Below, one piece after another: positions 9,268 through 19,294 of a stretch of 64,000 nt of DNA (its first letter is position 1; every line of letters begins with the position of its first letter). Below the pieces are notes generated by a model. The model made no database searches and was not told the DNA's origin. It was given only the letters and a program-made list of their open reading frames with translations. A program made the translations under genes and the position numbers. This DNA comes from Pararge aegeria (taxonomy: Eukaryota > Arthropoda > Insecta > Lepidoptera > Nymphalidae). Where the stretch lies: assembly GCF_905163445.1 (NCBI RefSeq), contig NC_053197.1:1178001-1242000 (forward strand), in the 5' to 3' direction.

Positions 9268-9381
9268 TGATGTGTATGAAATATGTAGGTAGTTTTGTAA
9301 TGACTGCACCATGTGGGTATGTCAGTATAAGTGACCAATAAATCAGTTCAGTATCTGGATCTCGTGGTTTTAATACACAAC
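9268..9381 (+). repeat. 3' LTR (114 bp)
   Basis: Identical to the 5' LTR over its full length; the offset of 4376 bp contains no indel. See the element entry. Confidence 0.92.
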
Positions 9382-10035
9382 GTACGTGGTTTCTGAATAC
9401 GGAAGCTGAACTAGTACTTGTAAACGTATTTGAATAATGCATGTTTTGAAGCTCAAAGGGAGCAATCAAAGTGTCGTGTTATTCAATTAGACATTGCTGA
9501 GACGGCAGGAGGGTCCCCCTACAGCCGCAGACCGCAACGTCCTGTGTTTTATGTCTTCCCATACAAATGGAATTGTTATTGACGATGGACTCAATACAAT
9601 AAGTTGAAAAAAAAATACAAAACAACTTCACTGAGAAATTTTATTGCGGATACATCGATATCGATAGATATGAGTACAATTGATATTTATTTATTTATTT
9701 ATTTATAAAGGACAACCAACAGTAGATACATTAAAACTTGCTTTTTTTTTTTTGGAATGAGTCACATAGTAAATGTTCAACTATTTACAGGTTATCACAG
9801 CATGCATTAAAATGTAAAAAAGTCATTCTTATAAATTATTTACAATTAATTATTAGTCAGTTAATATAAACCTTTAAAAGTATAAATATTTAAAGCTAAA
9901 TTACAATAAATTAACTTAATCAATTATTAGGAGACAAATATGTTATATCAATCTAAATATTACTGGCCCACAGATACTACAGGTCACGAGTATCTGCCAC
10001 AATAAGAAGCGTTCAGGCTGTACTGTACTGTACGA
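9382..10035. other. AT-rich spacer with a (TTTA)n stretch
   Basis: No gene. A (TTTA)n run at about 9685-9708 is followed by GGACAACCAACAG, resembling the start of the insertion at 29637-30078 and so probably a minus-oriented retroelement tail. Confidence 0.45.
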
Positions 10036-10340
10036 AGTTTTTTTTACAAGCTAGTCCTTGACTGCAATCTCACCTGAGTAAGTGATGATGCAGTCTAAGA
10101 TGATAGCGGGCTAAACTGTTGGAGAGTATGGTAGTCATACTCCTAATTGGTTTCTACGCGACATAGCACCGGAATACTAAATCGTTTAGCACACGCCTTT
10201 GTCGTTAGGGTGGTTACAAGCCACGGTCAAAACCAGACCAGACTAGAGAAAATTCAGAAATTATATATAGAACCCTGGACGCCCTACTTAACTTCACAGC
10301 GCTCACCGTTGCGCCAGCGAGGTCATCGAAAGTCCTACTC
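10036..10340 (-). mobile_element. SINE-1, near full length
   Basis: The A tail is seen as the T run at 10041-10047; the head is at about 10300-10335, where the minus strand reads the A-box-like TGGCGCAACGG. Body motifs as in the copy at 776. Confidence 0.75.
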
Positions 10341-10704
10341 GCTGGGCTATCACTATTTCAGAAACATTAGTTTTAGAATAAGTCTGTGAAGTAAAACTTT
10401 TCTCCTCGCTTTACTAACATCTCAGCTCATTGAAAGTATTTGATTGCTAAATATCATAACACCTCCTTGAAATGTCCTCATAAACATACCTAAAATAAAT
10501 TCCCGTTATATTACGTTGACAGCTAAAAGTATTCTAAAATGCGAGTTCAAAGCACCCATTTCTCATTAACCTCATAACATACATAGAAGTGTAATGATTT
10601 TTTTCTAACGTTAAAATAATAGCATCCTACGTCTTCCGCTTCGTCCCAATATACTCGTAATAAGAACTTTTTAATTCAAACATATCCGCTCAGTACTTGG
10701 TGAC
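10341..10704. other. No recognised feature
   Basis: No coding frame or repeat similarity noticed. Confidence 0.35.
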
Positions 10705-11000
10705 AGTTAAGAATTAGGGTTCCGTGGAATGTCATCATCCACAATAACCCCCTTTGAGGAACTTTTTACCATGGAACCGTGAGGCACCGTAAGTTCGAAG
10801 TTCCTCGGCTCTGAGCCGCTTGGACGGCTGCGGCCAGCGGCTACCTGCGACGCGCTTAATGTCGTCTGTCCACCTCGTTGGGGGTCGACCAACAATTCGC
10901 TTACCAGTTCAGGGCTGCCATTCCAGCACCTTGGGGTGTAAGTGGGCGTGGCTAGTACCAGTCAGCCTCCCAAATTGCCAATTGCCAACCTCACCTGCAC
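10705..11000 (-). mobile_element. RTE-like LINE 3' coding fragment, decayed
   Basis: On the minus strand it encodes KVLEW, then after an in-frame stop TGKR.VGRPPTRWTDDI and RVAGSRW. This is the recognisable end of RTE-type reverse transcriptase proteins, common in Lepidoptera. The stop shows it is dead. Related scraps are at 21655-21925, 35045-35155 and 46014-46105. Confidence 0.7.
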
Positions 11001-11275
11001 GTGGTGCACCCTGCCGTCTAACCGACGAGGCTCTGGCGACCGACAAGTGTTGGTATAACCACTTCGAATTGGCTAGGCTGAACAAATGGTACAGACCGGT
11101 GTCGGGCAGCAGCGACGCCGGGGCGATCAGTCTAGCCCTGCGCTGACCAACCCGCCTGCCCAGCGTGGTCATTATCGTTCATAACTTTAATGGGAAGGAG
11201 AAAAAAACAGCCCCTAGTTCCCGGCGGCCCCGCTATTCCTGGCTCTGGCAGCAGTTATGGTAACGGCGGGTCGTT
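11001..11275 (-). repeat. Rep-J-like fragment and GC-rich flank
   Basis: Around 11145-11172 the text CCCGCCTGCCCAGCGTGG matches Rep-J copies at 20930-21055 and 40010-40262. The rest is GC-richer than its surroundings, without a credible gene. Confidence 0.5.
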
Positions 11276-11404
11276 AAGAATCTCCGGAATCTAATATACA
11301 TTAAAAAAAGGATTTGCTTGTCACCAAGCTGCGCTGATGACCAAGGTCTTCAAACACATCGTTTCGAACTTCGAAGCCGCTAGTATCCATATAATATATG
11401 AATA

Positions 11405-11545
11405 AAAAAAAACAGGGGTAAACTTCTCCAATACCCTGTTGCTTTAGCTATTGTTTGCTTTAGCAGGTGGACACGCTACTTAAATCCCTGACATAATCGT
11501 CTCCTGCCTTCGGTGAGTATCACCTGCCTCCCCTGCAGGTTTAAG
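11405..11545 (-). repeat. Rep-K fragment
   Basis: Contains TTTAGCAGGTGGACACGC and a TCTCCTGCC stretch, matching the reverse complement of 35340-35460. Dispersed repeat of unknown class; flanks to 11733 hold nothing else recognised. Confidence 0.5.
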
Positions 11546-11746
11546 TTCACGATATTAGGATTAGGTTTAAAGACATTTATTCCCATAAACAGACCTAAGT
11601 CACTTACTTACATAGGAAACTTAATTTTCTATAATAAATTAATACACTTCGCCATTAGACTCAACTAAATTCAATTTTACTATTATCTACTCATTCAATG
11701 TATTCGTCTTTAAATTTATTGGTATTACTTAATATATAAGAAGCTT

Positions 11747-12760
11747 CATGGTCGTCGGCAGCGTATTCACACTGAGGAATCTCATTCCTCATGGTGTGAT
11801 ATTACTGTTGGCGTACCTCAAGGCGGCGTGCTATCTCCATTACTCTTTTCTATTTTCATCAACTCCATTACTCGGAATATATCTTCTCTCTACCATATGT
11901 ATGCTGACGATGTCCAAATTTACACCCAGTCAACCTTTGATAATCTTCCAATCGCAATAGCTAGCATTAACAAAGACTTGCGCGTTATTTCAAATTGGAG
12001 TAAAGCGCATGGCCTTAACGTTAATCCAAAAAAAACTCAAGCTATTGTTATTGGCAGTCGAAGGCAGATTTCAAGGATTGACTGGTTTTCCCTCCCCTCC
12101 ATTGAGTTTGATAGTGTCACAGTCCCATACTGTGAAAATGTAAAGAACTTGGGCATTTATCTTGACCGAACCTTAAGTTGGACGTACCATATTAAAGAGA
12201 TCAGCAGAAAGACATTTGCAGCTCTAGGCTCTTTGCGTCGTCTTCAGTATTTACTTCCTATACCTACCAAAATTATGCTCGCACAGACTCTACTCCTTCC
12301 CATTCTTGACTACGCTGACGCAAGCTATGTTAACTTAACTGAAGATCAGTTAAATAAACTTGAGAGACTCCAGAATTCTAGCATTCGTTTCATATTTGGG
12401 TTGCGCAAATATGATCATATTTCTCAATTTCGGTCTCGTCTCAAGTGGTTACCTATCAGACTTCGCCGGAATTTGCACATTGTTTCTATTCTGTACTGTG
12501 TTTTATTTCATCCTTCTACTCCTCTTTACCTGAAAGAGAGGTTTCAATTTGTAGGACTCCCAGACGAACTTCGTTCTACGAGGAAGTTAGTCTTGAAGGT
12601 GCCTGGTCACAAATCCTCCTTCTTCAACGGATCATTTACGGTTCAGGCTATTAAAATATGGAACGCCTTGCCGTTAGATATCCGTGAGGCACAATCGATT
12701 GGGACCTTCAAGAAACTAGTGAAGGATCATTATTTGTCTCTTTCAGCCGAACAACGCTGA
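11747..12760 (+). CDS. LINE-A reverse transcriptase, C-terminal half
   Basis: An open frame of about 337 codons from the insertion point to TGA. It begins inside RT at the block before GVPQGGVLSPLLF, continues with the catalytic YADD motif (in YHMYADDVQIY), then the thumb motif GLNVNPKKTQAIVIGS. A carboxy-terminal domain of CR1/jockey-type LINEs follows, with RLQN and WNALP motifs. Methionine 11828 is internal, not a real start. The amino-terminal endonuclease and first RT blocks are lost, so the protein cannot act alone. No frameshift or stop interrupts it, which fits a young copy. Closest relative here: 57303-58973. Confidence 0.88.
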   Translation, partial: HGRRQRIHTEESHSSWCDITVGVPQGGVLSPLLFSIFINSITRNISSLYHMYADDVQIYTQSTFDNLPIAIASINKDLRVISNWSKAHGLNVNPKKTQAIVIGSRRQISRIDWFSLPSIEFDSVTVPYCENVKNLGIYLDRTLSWTYHIKEISRKTFAALGSLRRLQYLLPIPTKIMLAQTLLLPILDYADASYVNLTEDQLNKLERLQNSSIRFIFGLRKYDHISQFRSRLKWLPIRLRRNLHIVSILYCVLFHPSTPLYLKERFQFVGLPDELRSTRKLVLKVPGHKSSFFNGSFTVQAIKIWNALPLDIREAQSIGTFKKLVKDHYLSLSAEQR

Positions 12761-13001
12761 AGCGAATCATTTTATGTGTGTAATTTGAATTATTTATGTA
12801 TTTCATACTAATTGGGGATGTTATATGTAATATATTTATGTTATATATTTTATTTGTATTTATATGTAATATATTTATATATATATATATATATTATAGT
12901 TATATTTATATATATATTTATATTTCATTTATATTTATATATTTGTATCATTTTTAAATCTTATTTATTGCACCACCTACCTCTTTTCTATGTTTTTTCC
13001 T

Positions 13002-13145
13002 TTTACGCCATTGGTTGCCTGGAAGAAATCGCTATGTAGCGATAAGGCCACCAAATTGTACTCTCTTGATTTGTATTTATATCTTTGTAACTACTTTTTG
13101 TTTCTTTGGTGTACAATAAAAGTGTATTCATTCATTCATTCATTC
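13002..13145 (+). other. LINE-A 3' tail with conserved hairpin and (ATTC)n
   Basis: TTGCCTGG precedes the inverted repeat ATCGCT/AGCGAT at 13028-13043, followed by AAGGC. The end reads GTGTACAATAAAAGTG plus (ATTC)n. The same layout recurs in at least eight other copies. In related LINEs such 3' stem-loops are bound by the element's own RT; that role is inferred here. Confidence 0.7.
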
Positions 13146-13164
13146 ATATAAGAAGCTAATTTAG

Positions 13165-13600
13165 TTTTGAATACATTGAATGAGTTTACATTTTTTATAA
13201 GTATAGGTATTTTATTATAAAATTTGGCGCCTTCAAAGGTAAGTGATTTCTTACCATAATTTGTTCTTTTCTAGGTAAGGTAAGGAAACTGGCTCGACGA
13301 GTTTTATTTTTCTTTTTTGTGAAAGTGATATTAGTGTGGATTGTTTTGTTTATTGATTTTCTAATAAAGGTGCACGTGCTACATATATATAATTGATGAA
13401 TGTTCATTATTTCAGTATCACTATAGATTTTTTTGGTGGAAGTTCGAAAAGGATATTGGAAAAGAGTTTTTAGTATTTTATTTTGAGCAGTTTGCAGATG
13501 AGCTAATCTTGTTTTGGTGGCACTTCCCCAGACTTCAATCAGGTAAATTAAATGTGGTTTAATGAGGGTATTGTTATACACAGTATAACGTAGCAATATT
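13165..13600 (-). pseudogene. Decayed LINE RT carboxy-terminal fragment
   Basis: A 134-codon frame at 13195-13596 carries NTLIKPHLIYLIEVWGSA and LAHLQTAQNKILKTL. These match the region after the RT thumb in jockey/CR1-group LINEs (HLxYxxxVWG, LxxLQ). It differs clearly from LINE-A. Lost at both ends. LINE-A copy 1 landed next to its 3' end. Confidence 0.65.
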
Positions 13601-13980
13601 AGTTATAAACAATATAAAAAAATGACATTCCAAAGTTAAGCCACAGTCCTAACCACTAGACTATTACTCCTTTTAACCGACTTACAAAAAAGGAGGATGT
13701 TATCAATTCAGTTTTATTTTTGTCTCATAATATTATCACTAACTTATTTTACAGAAACAAATGTTGTATTATAGTCAGGTTTAGAAAACATTTCGCAGTC
13801 AGTAAAAGTAATGCACGGAACCTATAGTTAGATTTGCAAGAAGTGCTGTATAGAAAGTGCGTGGGAACGAGCCACTTAAGGCCCGTTCACATTGTTTCAC
13901 TTCCTGCGCGCCGTGTATTATTGTATCCGCTCTACACTTTTACGAATATCAGCTGTACCTAAATAGGTATTTTAGTGTTT
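13601..13980. other. No gene; short repeat scrap
   Basis: ACCGACTTACAAAAAAGGAGG near 13678 is a phrase I associate with dispersed lepidopteran repeats; the rest is unassigned. Confidence 0.35.
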
Positions 13981-13984
13981 TGGG

Positions 13985-14645
13985 GACCTTCCGGACGCTG
14001 GTGAGCGCTGCGGTCTTATAAGTGGGAGGGCATCGCTAATGCAAAGGACTCCGCCAGTGAGGAGTTTCTGTCAACCCTCAACAGGAATCCATGGACCCGG
14101 CCATACCGCATCGTCAGAGGTAAGATGCGGAGTGCCCCTCCCATAAACTCCATGGAGCCGGAGCTACTTAATCGTGTGGTCTCTGGACTCTTTCCTCAAC
14201 TACCAGCTTTCACTCCCCCGATTGTGACGCTTATACTGGGGAACGAGAAGAGTCGGTGGAAGCCCCTCCAGTCACAGAGAATGAATTAGGAGAGGCGTGG
14301 AACCACCTGTCCACCTGGACTGGATGGAGTCCAGGGAAGAATCCTAACGCTGGCCTTGGGCCACCTTGGGGGCCACTTTAAGCAGTTATTTAATGACTGC
14401 CTGGACAGCCAACAGCCCTCTTTGCAGAGCATGCATGGAGGTAGATAAAACACCTACGCACGTGATGCTGGAGTGACAGAGCAACGCGAGATCTACCTGG
14501 GATCACCAGCCACTAACCCAGAAGTCCTCAGCAACCTGGGCAGTTTGCTGGGAAATTTCTACGTACAACAAGCGAAGCGCTTACGTGCGGAAACTGCCCA
14601 GAGAGAAGAAGAAGAAGAAGGTTGTCCTCAAATCACTTGGGGGAA
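13985..14645 (+). pseudogene. Decayed LINE coding remnant with internal deletion
   Basis: One frame reads NPWTRPYRIVRGK and PELLNRVVSGLFPQ before a stop at about 14288. This is the linker between endonuclease and RT in R1-like LINEs. From about 14410 another frame reads CRACMEVDKTPTHVMLE (a Cys-Cys-His-Cys-type carboxy-terminal finger, last Cys lost to a stop), then LGSPATNPEVL. The RT domain between them is missing, so this is a deleted relic. It ends in GAA repeats near 14610. Confidence 0.6.
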
Positions 14646-15000
14646 ATGTCAAATATATATATAATAATATTTTATTAATAAAATAATAATATTTTATTTT
14701 AATTGGGAAATCTACAGTTGTATTTACAAGATAGTTAAAAAATTGGTCGACTTAAAACTTATGAACAAGTTATCACAGATAAGTCAATAAACAGTTTTTT
14801 TGGGTTGCAACCCAGCAAAAATGCAGCATACTATATCTAAAAATCAAGTTTACCTAACATGAAACGGTTTATCGGTATATAACGGTAATAGGTTGCGACG
14901 TACATTATTCATATTACCATAAAATAATTCGATTCGAGGGTCATAATAAACATAATTAAGAAGGCGAGAAACACGGATAACAAAAAAAGGGTGTGTCAGC
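14646..15000. other. AT-rich spacer
   Basis: An alternating AATATTTTATT/AATAAAATA stretch at about 14660-14700 forms a small AT palindrome. Nothing else recognised. Confidence 0.4.
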
Positions 15001-15350
15001 TCCGACGCACGACTGGAGTTTACTCCTTAAGTACGATTGTCGAAACATACACAAAAAACGAGTTTATTTAGCTGAATAAAGATTAATACCATATGAAAGG
15101 GTAAATTAAAAATCCTGTGCAATTTATTCACACACGGCGAAAGTGTAACTTCATAAAGTAGCCTACGGGAGATTGAGGTGGATGTAGAGTATCAGAACTA
15201 TTAGGGTAAATGTAATGTTTATTATTTAGTTACCATGGTAACAAGAATAGGAAAAAAAATGTATAATGTTTTCTATCTCACTCTGTCCCATATATTTATG
15301 TGATTGTTTCTTTACCTAGATAATATTCGGTTTCCTTGGTAACTTAAATA
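15001..15350 (+). repeat. Rep-N copy 1
   Basis: About 340 bp matching the reverse complement of 41096-41440. Shared blocks include GACGCACGACTGGAGTTTAC, CTACATCCACCTCAATCTCC (in reverse) and GGTTTCCTTGGTAACTTAA. No reading frame. Probably an LTR or non-autonomous transposon part; class unknown. Confidence 0.75.
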
Positions 15351-15364
15351 TGAAAAATGTCTGC

Positions 15365-15612
15365 GAAAGGCACTAGAATCTGTATGGTGTTATTTATTCT
15401 TTCTTCAATCCTTATACTTATAGATGTTGACAATTATTTATTGTAAAGTCAACATCTCCTGACCAGTCAGGTTTTAGACCGAAACGTGCGTAGAGGGTAC
15501 ATTGCCGAAGATCTGTTTGGTGTGGAGTAGGGATTGAATAAATTATAAATAACACCATACTAATTCTCCGGCCTTTCGTGGTGTACAGCCAGTTAAGCAT
15601 AATTTTCATAAT
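15365..15612 (+). mobile_element. FB foldback element, degenerate
   Basis: Left arm: AATCTGTATGGTGTTATTTA, then TTCTTCAATCCTTATAC. The centre is GATGTTGAC/GTCAACATC. The right arm returns GAAGATCTGTTTGGTGTGG and AACACCATAC, so the element folds on itself. The outer end matches TTAAGCATAATTTTCATAAT. Confidence 0.7.
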
Positions 15613-15748
15613 TTAAACCATCTCTCAATTCGGCTACATTCATTTGAACGGTAGAGAAGTTATTATTTGTCAAGGCTAAGTACATCTTTATAACGCTTTC
15701 ATCTATTTTTAGGCTGTCAGAGATTAGGCCGAAAGAAACTTCGGTCGA

Positions 15749-15786
15749 GTGATGTTTCAAAGTGCAAGAGCACTTTGAAACATCAC
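15749..15786. repeat. Perfect 16 bp stem hairpin
   Basis: GTGATGTTTCAAAGTG and its exact complement flank a 6-base loop CAAGAG. No repeat family recognised around it. Confidence 0.8.
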
Positions 15787-15901
15787 ATCATAAAGGGATT
15801 TTAGAAAGGTTCGCTGAGACTGTTTGCGTGTTTTACTCAGTGTATGAACAGTTAGTTAAAATCATCCTGGCCCCTTTTTCAATTTTACTTTAATTCTTTA
15901 G

Positions 15902-16055
15902 TGACAGCCGACTGGCGCAGTGGGCACCGACCCTGCTTTCTGATTCCAAGGCTCAGGTTCGATTCCCACAACTGAAAATGTTTGTGTGTCAATGTTTTTC
16001 AATGTCTGGGTGTTTATCTGTTAATTATAAGTACTTACTCGTATGTACTCGTTTA
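15902..16055 (+). mobile_element. SINE-2, truncated
   Basis: The tRNA-like head keeps TGGCGCAGTGGG (A box) and GGTTCGATTCC (B box). The body is cut after GTGTTTATCTG where Rep-P begins. Confidence 0.75.
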
Positions 16056-16375
16056 TCTATACATATAATAAAACTGTAACTGGAAGATTTCTGTACATTT
16101 AATATATTTTGACCGGGGATGCTTTATAATCGATACTGAGTCAAATCAGATTTTTATTTCATTTTTGTCTGTCTGTCTGTTTGTCTTTCCGCGCATCACG
16201 CGAATAATTTGGGATTTAAATAAAATTTGGTATAGTGGTAGCTGATATTCCGGGTCAACATATAGGATACCTTTTATCCCGATAAACATTAGGTTTCCTC
16301 CGGGAAACGGGATGAAAAATTTAATCAATTTTACTTCATAGCTCCGTTAAATTTGAACCGATTTTATTAATTATC
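16056..16375 (+). mobile_element. Rep-P copy 1 (possible Helitron-like)
   Basis: Starts A|TCTATAC and shares AAACTGTAACTGGAAGATT, TTTTGACCGGGG, the TGTC run and GGTAGCTGAT with 44798-45065. The TC start after an A suggests a Helitron 5' end, but no CTAG end is visible in either copy. Confidence 0.55.
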
Positions 16376-17019
16376 TTTTTACTTTAAAGTGTATACTGTA
16401 AAGCATGTAGTGTCTAATTTTAATGAAGATCTGATAAATATTGTCTATTGTCTGAGATAAAGGACTGGATTTTTTTTTGCGTATTTATTTCCCCGAAATG
16501 TGACGTAAATATAAATATATAAATTTTATAATTTTGAACCTGCCATAAGGTTGACACTGAAAAGACAGAACTTCAATAAATAATGTGTTAAATAAAAACT
16601 TTTCAAACCTTTGAGTATTTTGAAGTCGGGTAGGTAATTTACCCGTTTCCATTAAAGTCGTTTTAATATTTGCATCCACTTTTAAATAAAGTTTACTTTC
16701 GCCATTATGGCTTTGGAAGACGAAAACTTGAATTTATGTTTAAATCAAAGGAGATTGCTTACTTAGCAGTTTGTTGGGAAAAATATTTTTCCCTTTTCTT
16801 TTAGTTTCCTTTAATATAAATGTGAAGCGGGCACTTGTACAAGATCGCAATCGTGAAGTCGTTTTCGAGTATCGACATACATGAAAATCAGAGTAATAAA
16901 TCTTATTACTATTAATTTACAGCTTAAATTTGCCTAAAATAAATAACCTAGGGCTTTTGGAAGAACAGAACAATATAAAAATCACGACTTTTTTGTTCTT
17001 AACTTTAATAAACTAGCGA
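16376..17019. other. No recognised feature
   Basis: AT-rich, with no useful frame or repeat. Confidence 0.35.
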
Positions 17020-17095
17020 CCAATATCTCACCTGATGGAAAGTGTAGATGTGGCTTAAGATGGAATGCGCTTGCCTAGATGCCTATTCTCTCTTG
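17020..17095 (-). mobile_element. LINE-D tail scrap
   Basis: ATCTCACCTGATGG then GCGCTTGCCTAGATGCCTATT match the 3' UTR of the LINE-D copy at 51700-52095. Confidence 0.6.
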
Positions 17096-17613
17096 TTGTT
17101 TGTGTATATTGACTCTTATAATGAGTGACATTAAGAACATTTTTGTTTGACGATGTGGAGTTTAATACGAGAAAACCACTATTCGATTGCGATCAAGCAA
17201 ATTTTGTATTAAGGCTATGTTAAGTGATTACCACCCACAAATATCTAAAACACCAGAGGAACTGCCAGTGCGTTGCCAGTTTTTGCGCCATTGTTTTTGA
17301 CCCTTGAATTACCCCATATTTAGACTTAGTTATACCGCGGGAGGAAATTGTAATTAATTCATAAAAAAAAATATTTACGCATAGCTAACAAAACAATGGT
17401 GCGAATTAGAGAATACAATGGAAAAAAGTGTGAAAGCAATTCCATAAGAAGCTGCAGTATGGAGCAGCTAACTGTAACAAATTTTTCCATAAACGCTAGG
17501 TGCCTATGTTAAACTTTTTGCTATGGGAATTAACAGGTATTTACTTACTTTATTATTGATTTACCGCTATCCAGTAGATACCGTTCTTTTTTAATACTTC
17601 GTTACACATTATC
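17096..17613. other. No gene
   Basis: CACCAGAGGAACTGCC-type text near 17250 looks like a dispersed repeat remnant; the rest is unassigned. Confidence 0.35.
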
Positions 17614-17758
17614 ATATCAACCCATTACCGGCCCACTACTGGGCACGGATCTCCACCCACAATAAGAAGGGGTTAAGGGCGTGGTGGACATCACATACCG
17701 TTAAGAACATTATGGAGAACTTCCAGGTTTCCTCACGATGTCCATAACAAATAATGTA
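17614..17758 (-). mobile_element. SINE-3 tail half
   Basis: ACCCATTACCGGCCCACTAC, AGAAGGGGTTAAGG, AACATTATGGAGAAC and TTTCCTCACGATGT in family order on the minus strand. Head lost. Confidence 0.75.
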
Positions 17759-17784
17759 TATAACATAACATAACAAATAATATA

Positions 17785-17892
17785 GGCTGGTCTGGTGGGA
17801 GACTTCGGCTGCGGCTAGGGTGGTAACGAGACGTTTTGCAAAGCCTTTTAGTGTTGCGGTACGATATCGCATACAAACTGATTATAGGTTTA
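17785..17892 (+). mobile_element. SINE-1 internal fragment
   Basis: TGGTCTGGTGGGAGACTTCGG, GGCTAGGGTGGTAAC and GTACGATATCGC match the body in head-to-tail plus orientation. Confidence 0.6.
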
Positions 17893-17904
17893 ATGTGATT
17901 GCAA

Positions 17905-18262
17905 TAGCATGGCGTTCTGGCAGAAAACTCTTTTCAGAGCATTCTGCCAGAACTTTTACACATCTCAACTTTGGTGTAAATACACTAGACGTGCGTACAG
18001 TGCTATCAGGATCCAGTATAATGATGCTTACCGCATTCTGATGAAGCTACCGAGATTTTGTAGTGTTGTAGTGCTTCAAATATGCTCGCCTCTGCAAGAC
18101 TGCCCGACTTCTTTGCCTTAACACGTTCCAGAATAGCTTCCTTTTGGGAACGATTACGTCACTCTAATAATGAGATTCTCCGGGCAATGTACGAGCACTT
18201 GGATGTCGCCTTCTTCCGGCATTGGTTGAAACAACATCGCAGTGCGAATCGGAAATAAACTT
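17905..18262 (+). pseudogene. LINE C-terminal coding remnant, frameshifted
   Basis: Frame pieces read LFRAFCQNFYTSQLW, YNDAYRILMKLPRFC, then in other frames ARLPDFFALTRSRIASFWERL and HLDVAFFRHWLKQH before TAA and a T-rich tail. This matches the end of craft-type/RTE-group LINE proteins (LYC..LW..Y....YN.AYR.L...R.CS). Frameshifts make it dead. Confidence 0.65.
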
Positions 18263-18861
18263 TTTTTTTTTCAATTTTAATTATTTTATTTCTTAGTTTT
18301 TGAAATTCGGATTATTCGGATATTTATTTAAATTTAAATTTTTACTATTGTTTTTAATCTTTTTTTTGTATTATATTCATAGTATTTTTTTTATTTTTGT
18401 TTTAATTTTTGTCATATGGGTATTTGGCCTGATTTAAAAGCATTTATTATCTTAGACTGCATCACTACTTAACACTAGTAGTGGTTGCATGCTAGGGATG
18501 TACATATTGTTATAAGGTGTATACACATATTTTCCTATGTTGTGTTTACTTTTAAGGACTTCACTTATATAGCAAACTGGCTATGACCTGACGAAATGAA
18601 GATTAAAACGATGTTTATAAAAACACCTTTGTAAATAATGTATTATAGTGAGAAAATAAAAAAATATCCATAATTTGTCGCGAACTTTCTTTAAGATCTT
18701 GTAAAGTTATTATTTTTAATTTTATTTTACGAAACTTTAACCGCTTACGCGGCGCACACAGCGGAAACCCTTAAAAGGAAAAAAACTACTGTCATAGGTC
18801 AAATTCTGTACATGTTTGTTTAATCATACATACATAAATTATTATTTTAATATATAACCTT
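18263..18861. other. AT-rich stretch, probably LINE 3' UTR then spacer
   Basis: Long T-rich runs follow the LINE remnant. No genes or boxes seen. Confidence 0.4.
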
Positions 18862-18862
18862 A

Positions 18863-19294
18863 CTAGCTGTTGCCCGCGACTTTGTCTGCGTTTGATTTTG
18901 TTTTTGATGTGGCATTAAATTTGTTGTAGATCTAAAAAAAATTCAAGTATTCAGTGTCGCTAAACCTTAAAGGGGTTCGCTGCTGTCCGCTGAGGAGTTC
19001 TGTCCTCTATCTCCAACCACAGTTTGGACAATATTAAACACATATTATAACCTCTATAGTAAAAAAATAATTATTTAAATGGGTTATAATTTGTCGGAGT
19101 TATGGTGTAAAATCGTCAAACACTTATCCCCTCTCCCAAAGGAACCGAGCTTAATTTCAGGATAAAAAGTATCCTATATTACTTCTAACACTTCCAAGAA
19201 TATGTGTACAAAGTTTCATGAGGATCGGTTAAGTAGTTTTTGCGTGAAAGCGTAACAAACAAACTTACTTTCACATTTATAATATTAGTAGGGA
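18863..19294 (-). mobile_element. Non-autonomous Helitron, complete
   Basis: The minus strand starts TCCCTACTAATATTATAAATG at 19294 and ends CTAG at 18863. Flanks are A and T. A terminal hairpin precedes the CTAG. About 432 bp, no coding. Same family as 4397-4849 and 36840-37250. Confidence 0.8.

Larger units (their letters stand above)
4892..9381 (+). mobile_element. Ty3/gypsy LTR retrotransposon, mag/K02A2.6-like
   Basis: A complete 4.49 kb element: 5' LTR, primer binding site, gag-protease-RT-RNase H frame, integrase frame, polypurine tract and 3' LTR. The two LTRs are identical over 114 bp, which points to recent insertion. Domain order places integrase last, as in Ty3/gypsy (Metaviridae-like) elements. 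Spacing and wording of the RT-RNase H region resemble arthropod proteins annotated as K02A2.6-like, so I place it near the mag lineage. No envelope-like frame is present. I could not find a matching 4-6 bp target duplication (left flank ends ACAAAG, right flank starts GTACG). The only coding defect seen is the -1 frame change at about 7874. Confidence 0.92.
11746..13145 (+). mobile_element. LINE-A copy 1, 5'-truncated, with 12 bp target duplication
   Basis: Bounded by ATATAAGAAGCT at 11734-11745 and again at 13146-13157. This is a perfect 12 bp target-site duplication, so the insertion is exactly 1400 bp. It starts in the middle of the RT gene, keeps the carboxy-terminal coding half, an AT-rich 3' UTR with a conserved hairpin, and ends in (ATTC)n. 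The target is itself flanked by another decayed LINE (13165-13600). Confidence 0.9.

Noticed and set aside
4892..9381. Endogenous retrovirus with an envelope gene
   Set aside because: Only about 200 bp separate the integrase frame from the 3' LTR, with no env-like frame.
12812..13039. A Tyr/Ile-rich 75-codon frame
   Set aside because: Lies in the AT-rich 3' UTR of LINE-A; composition alone explains it.
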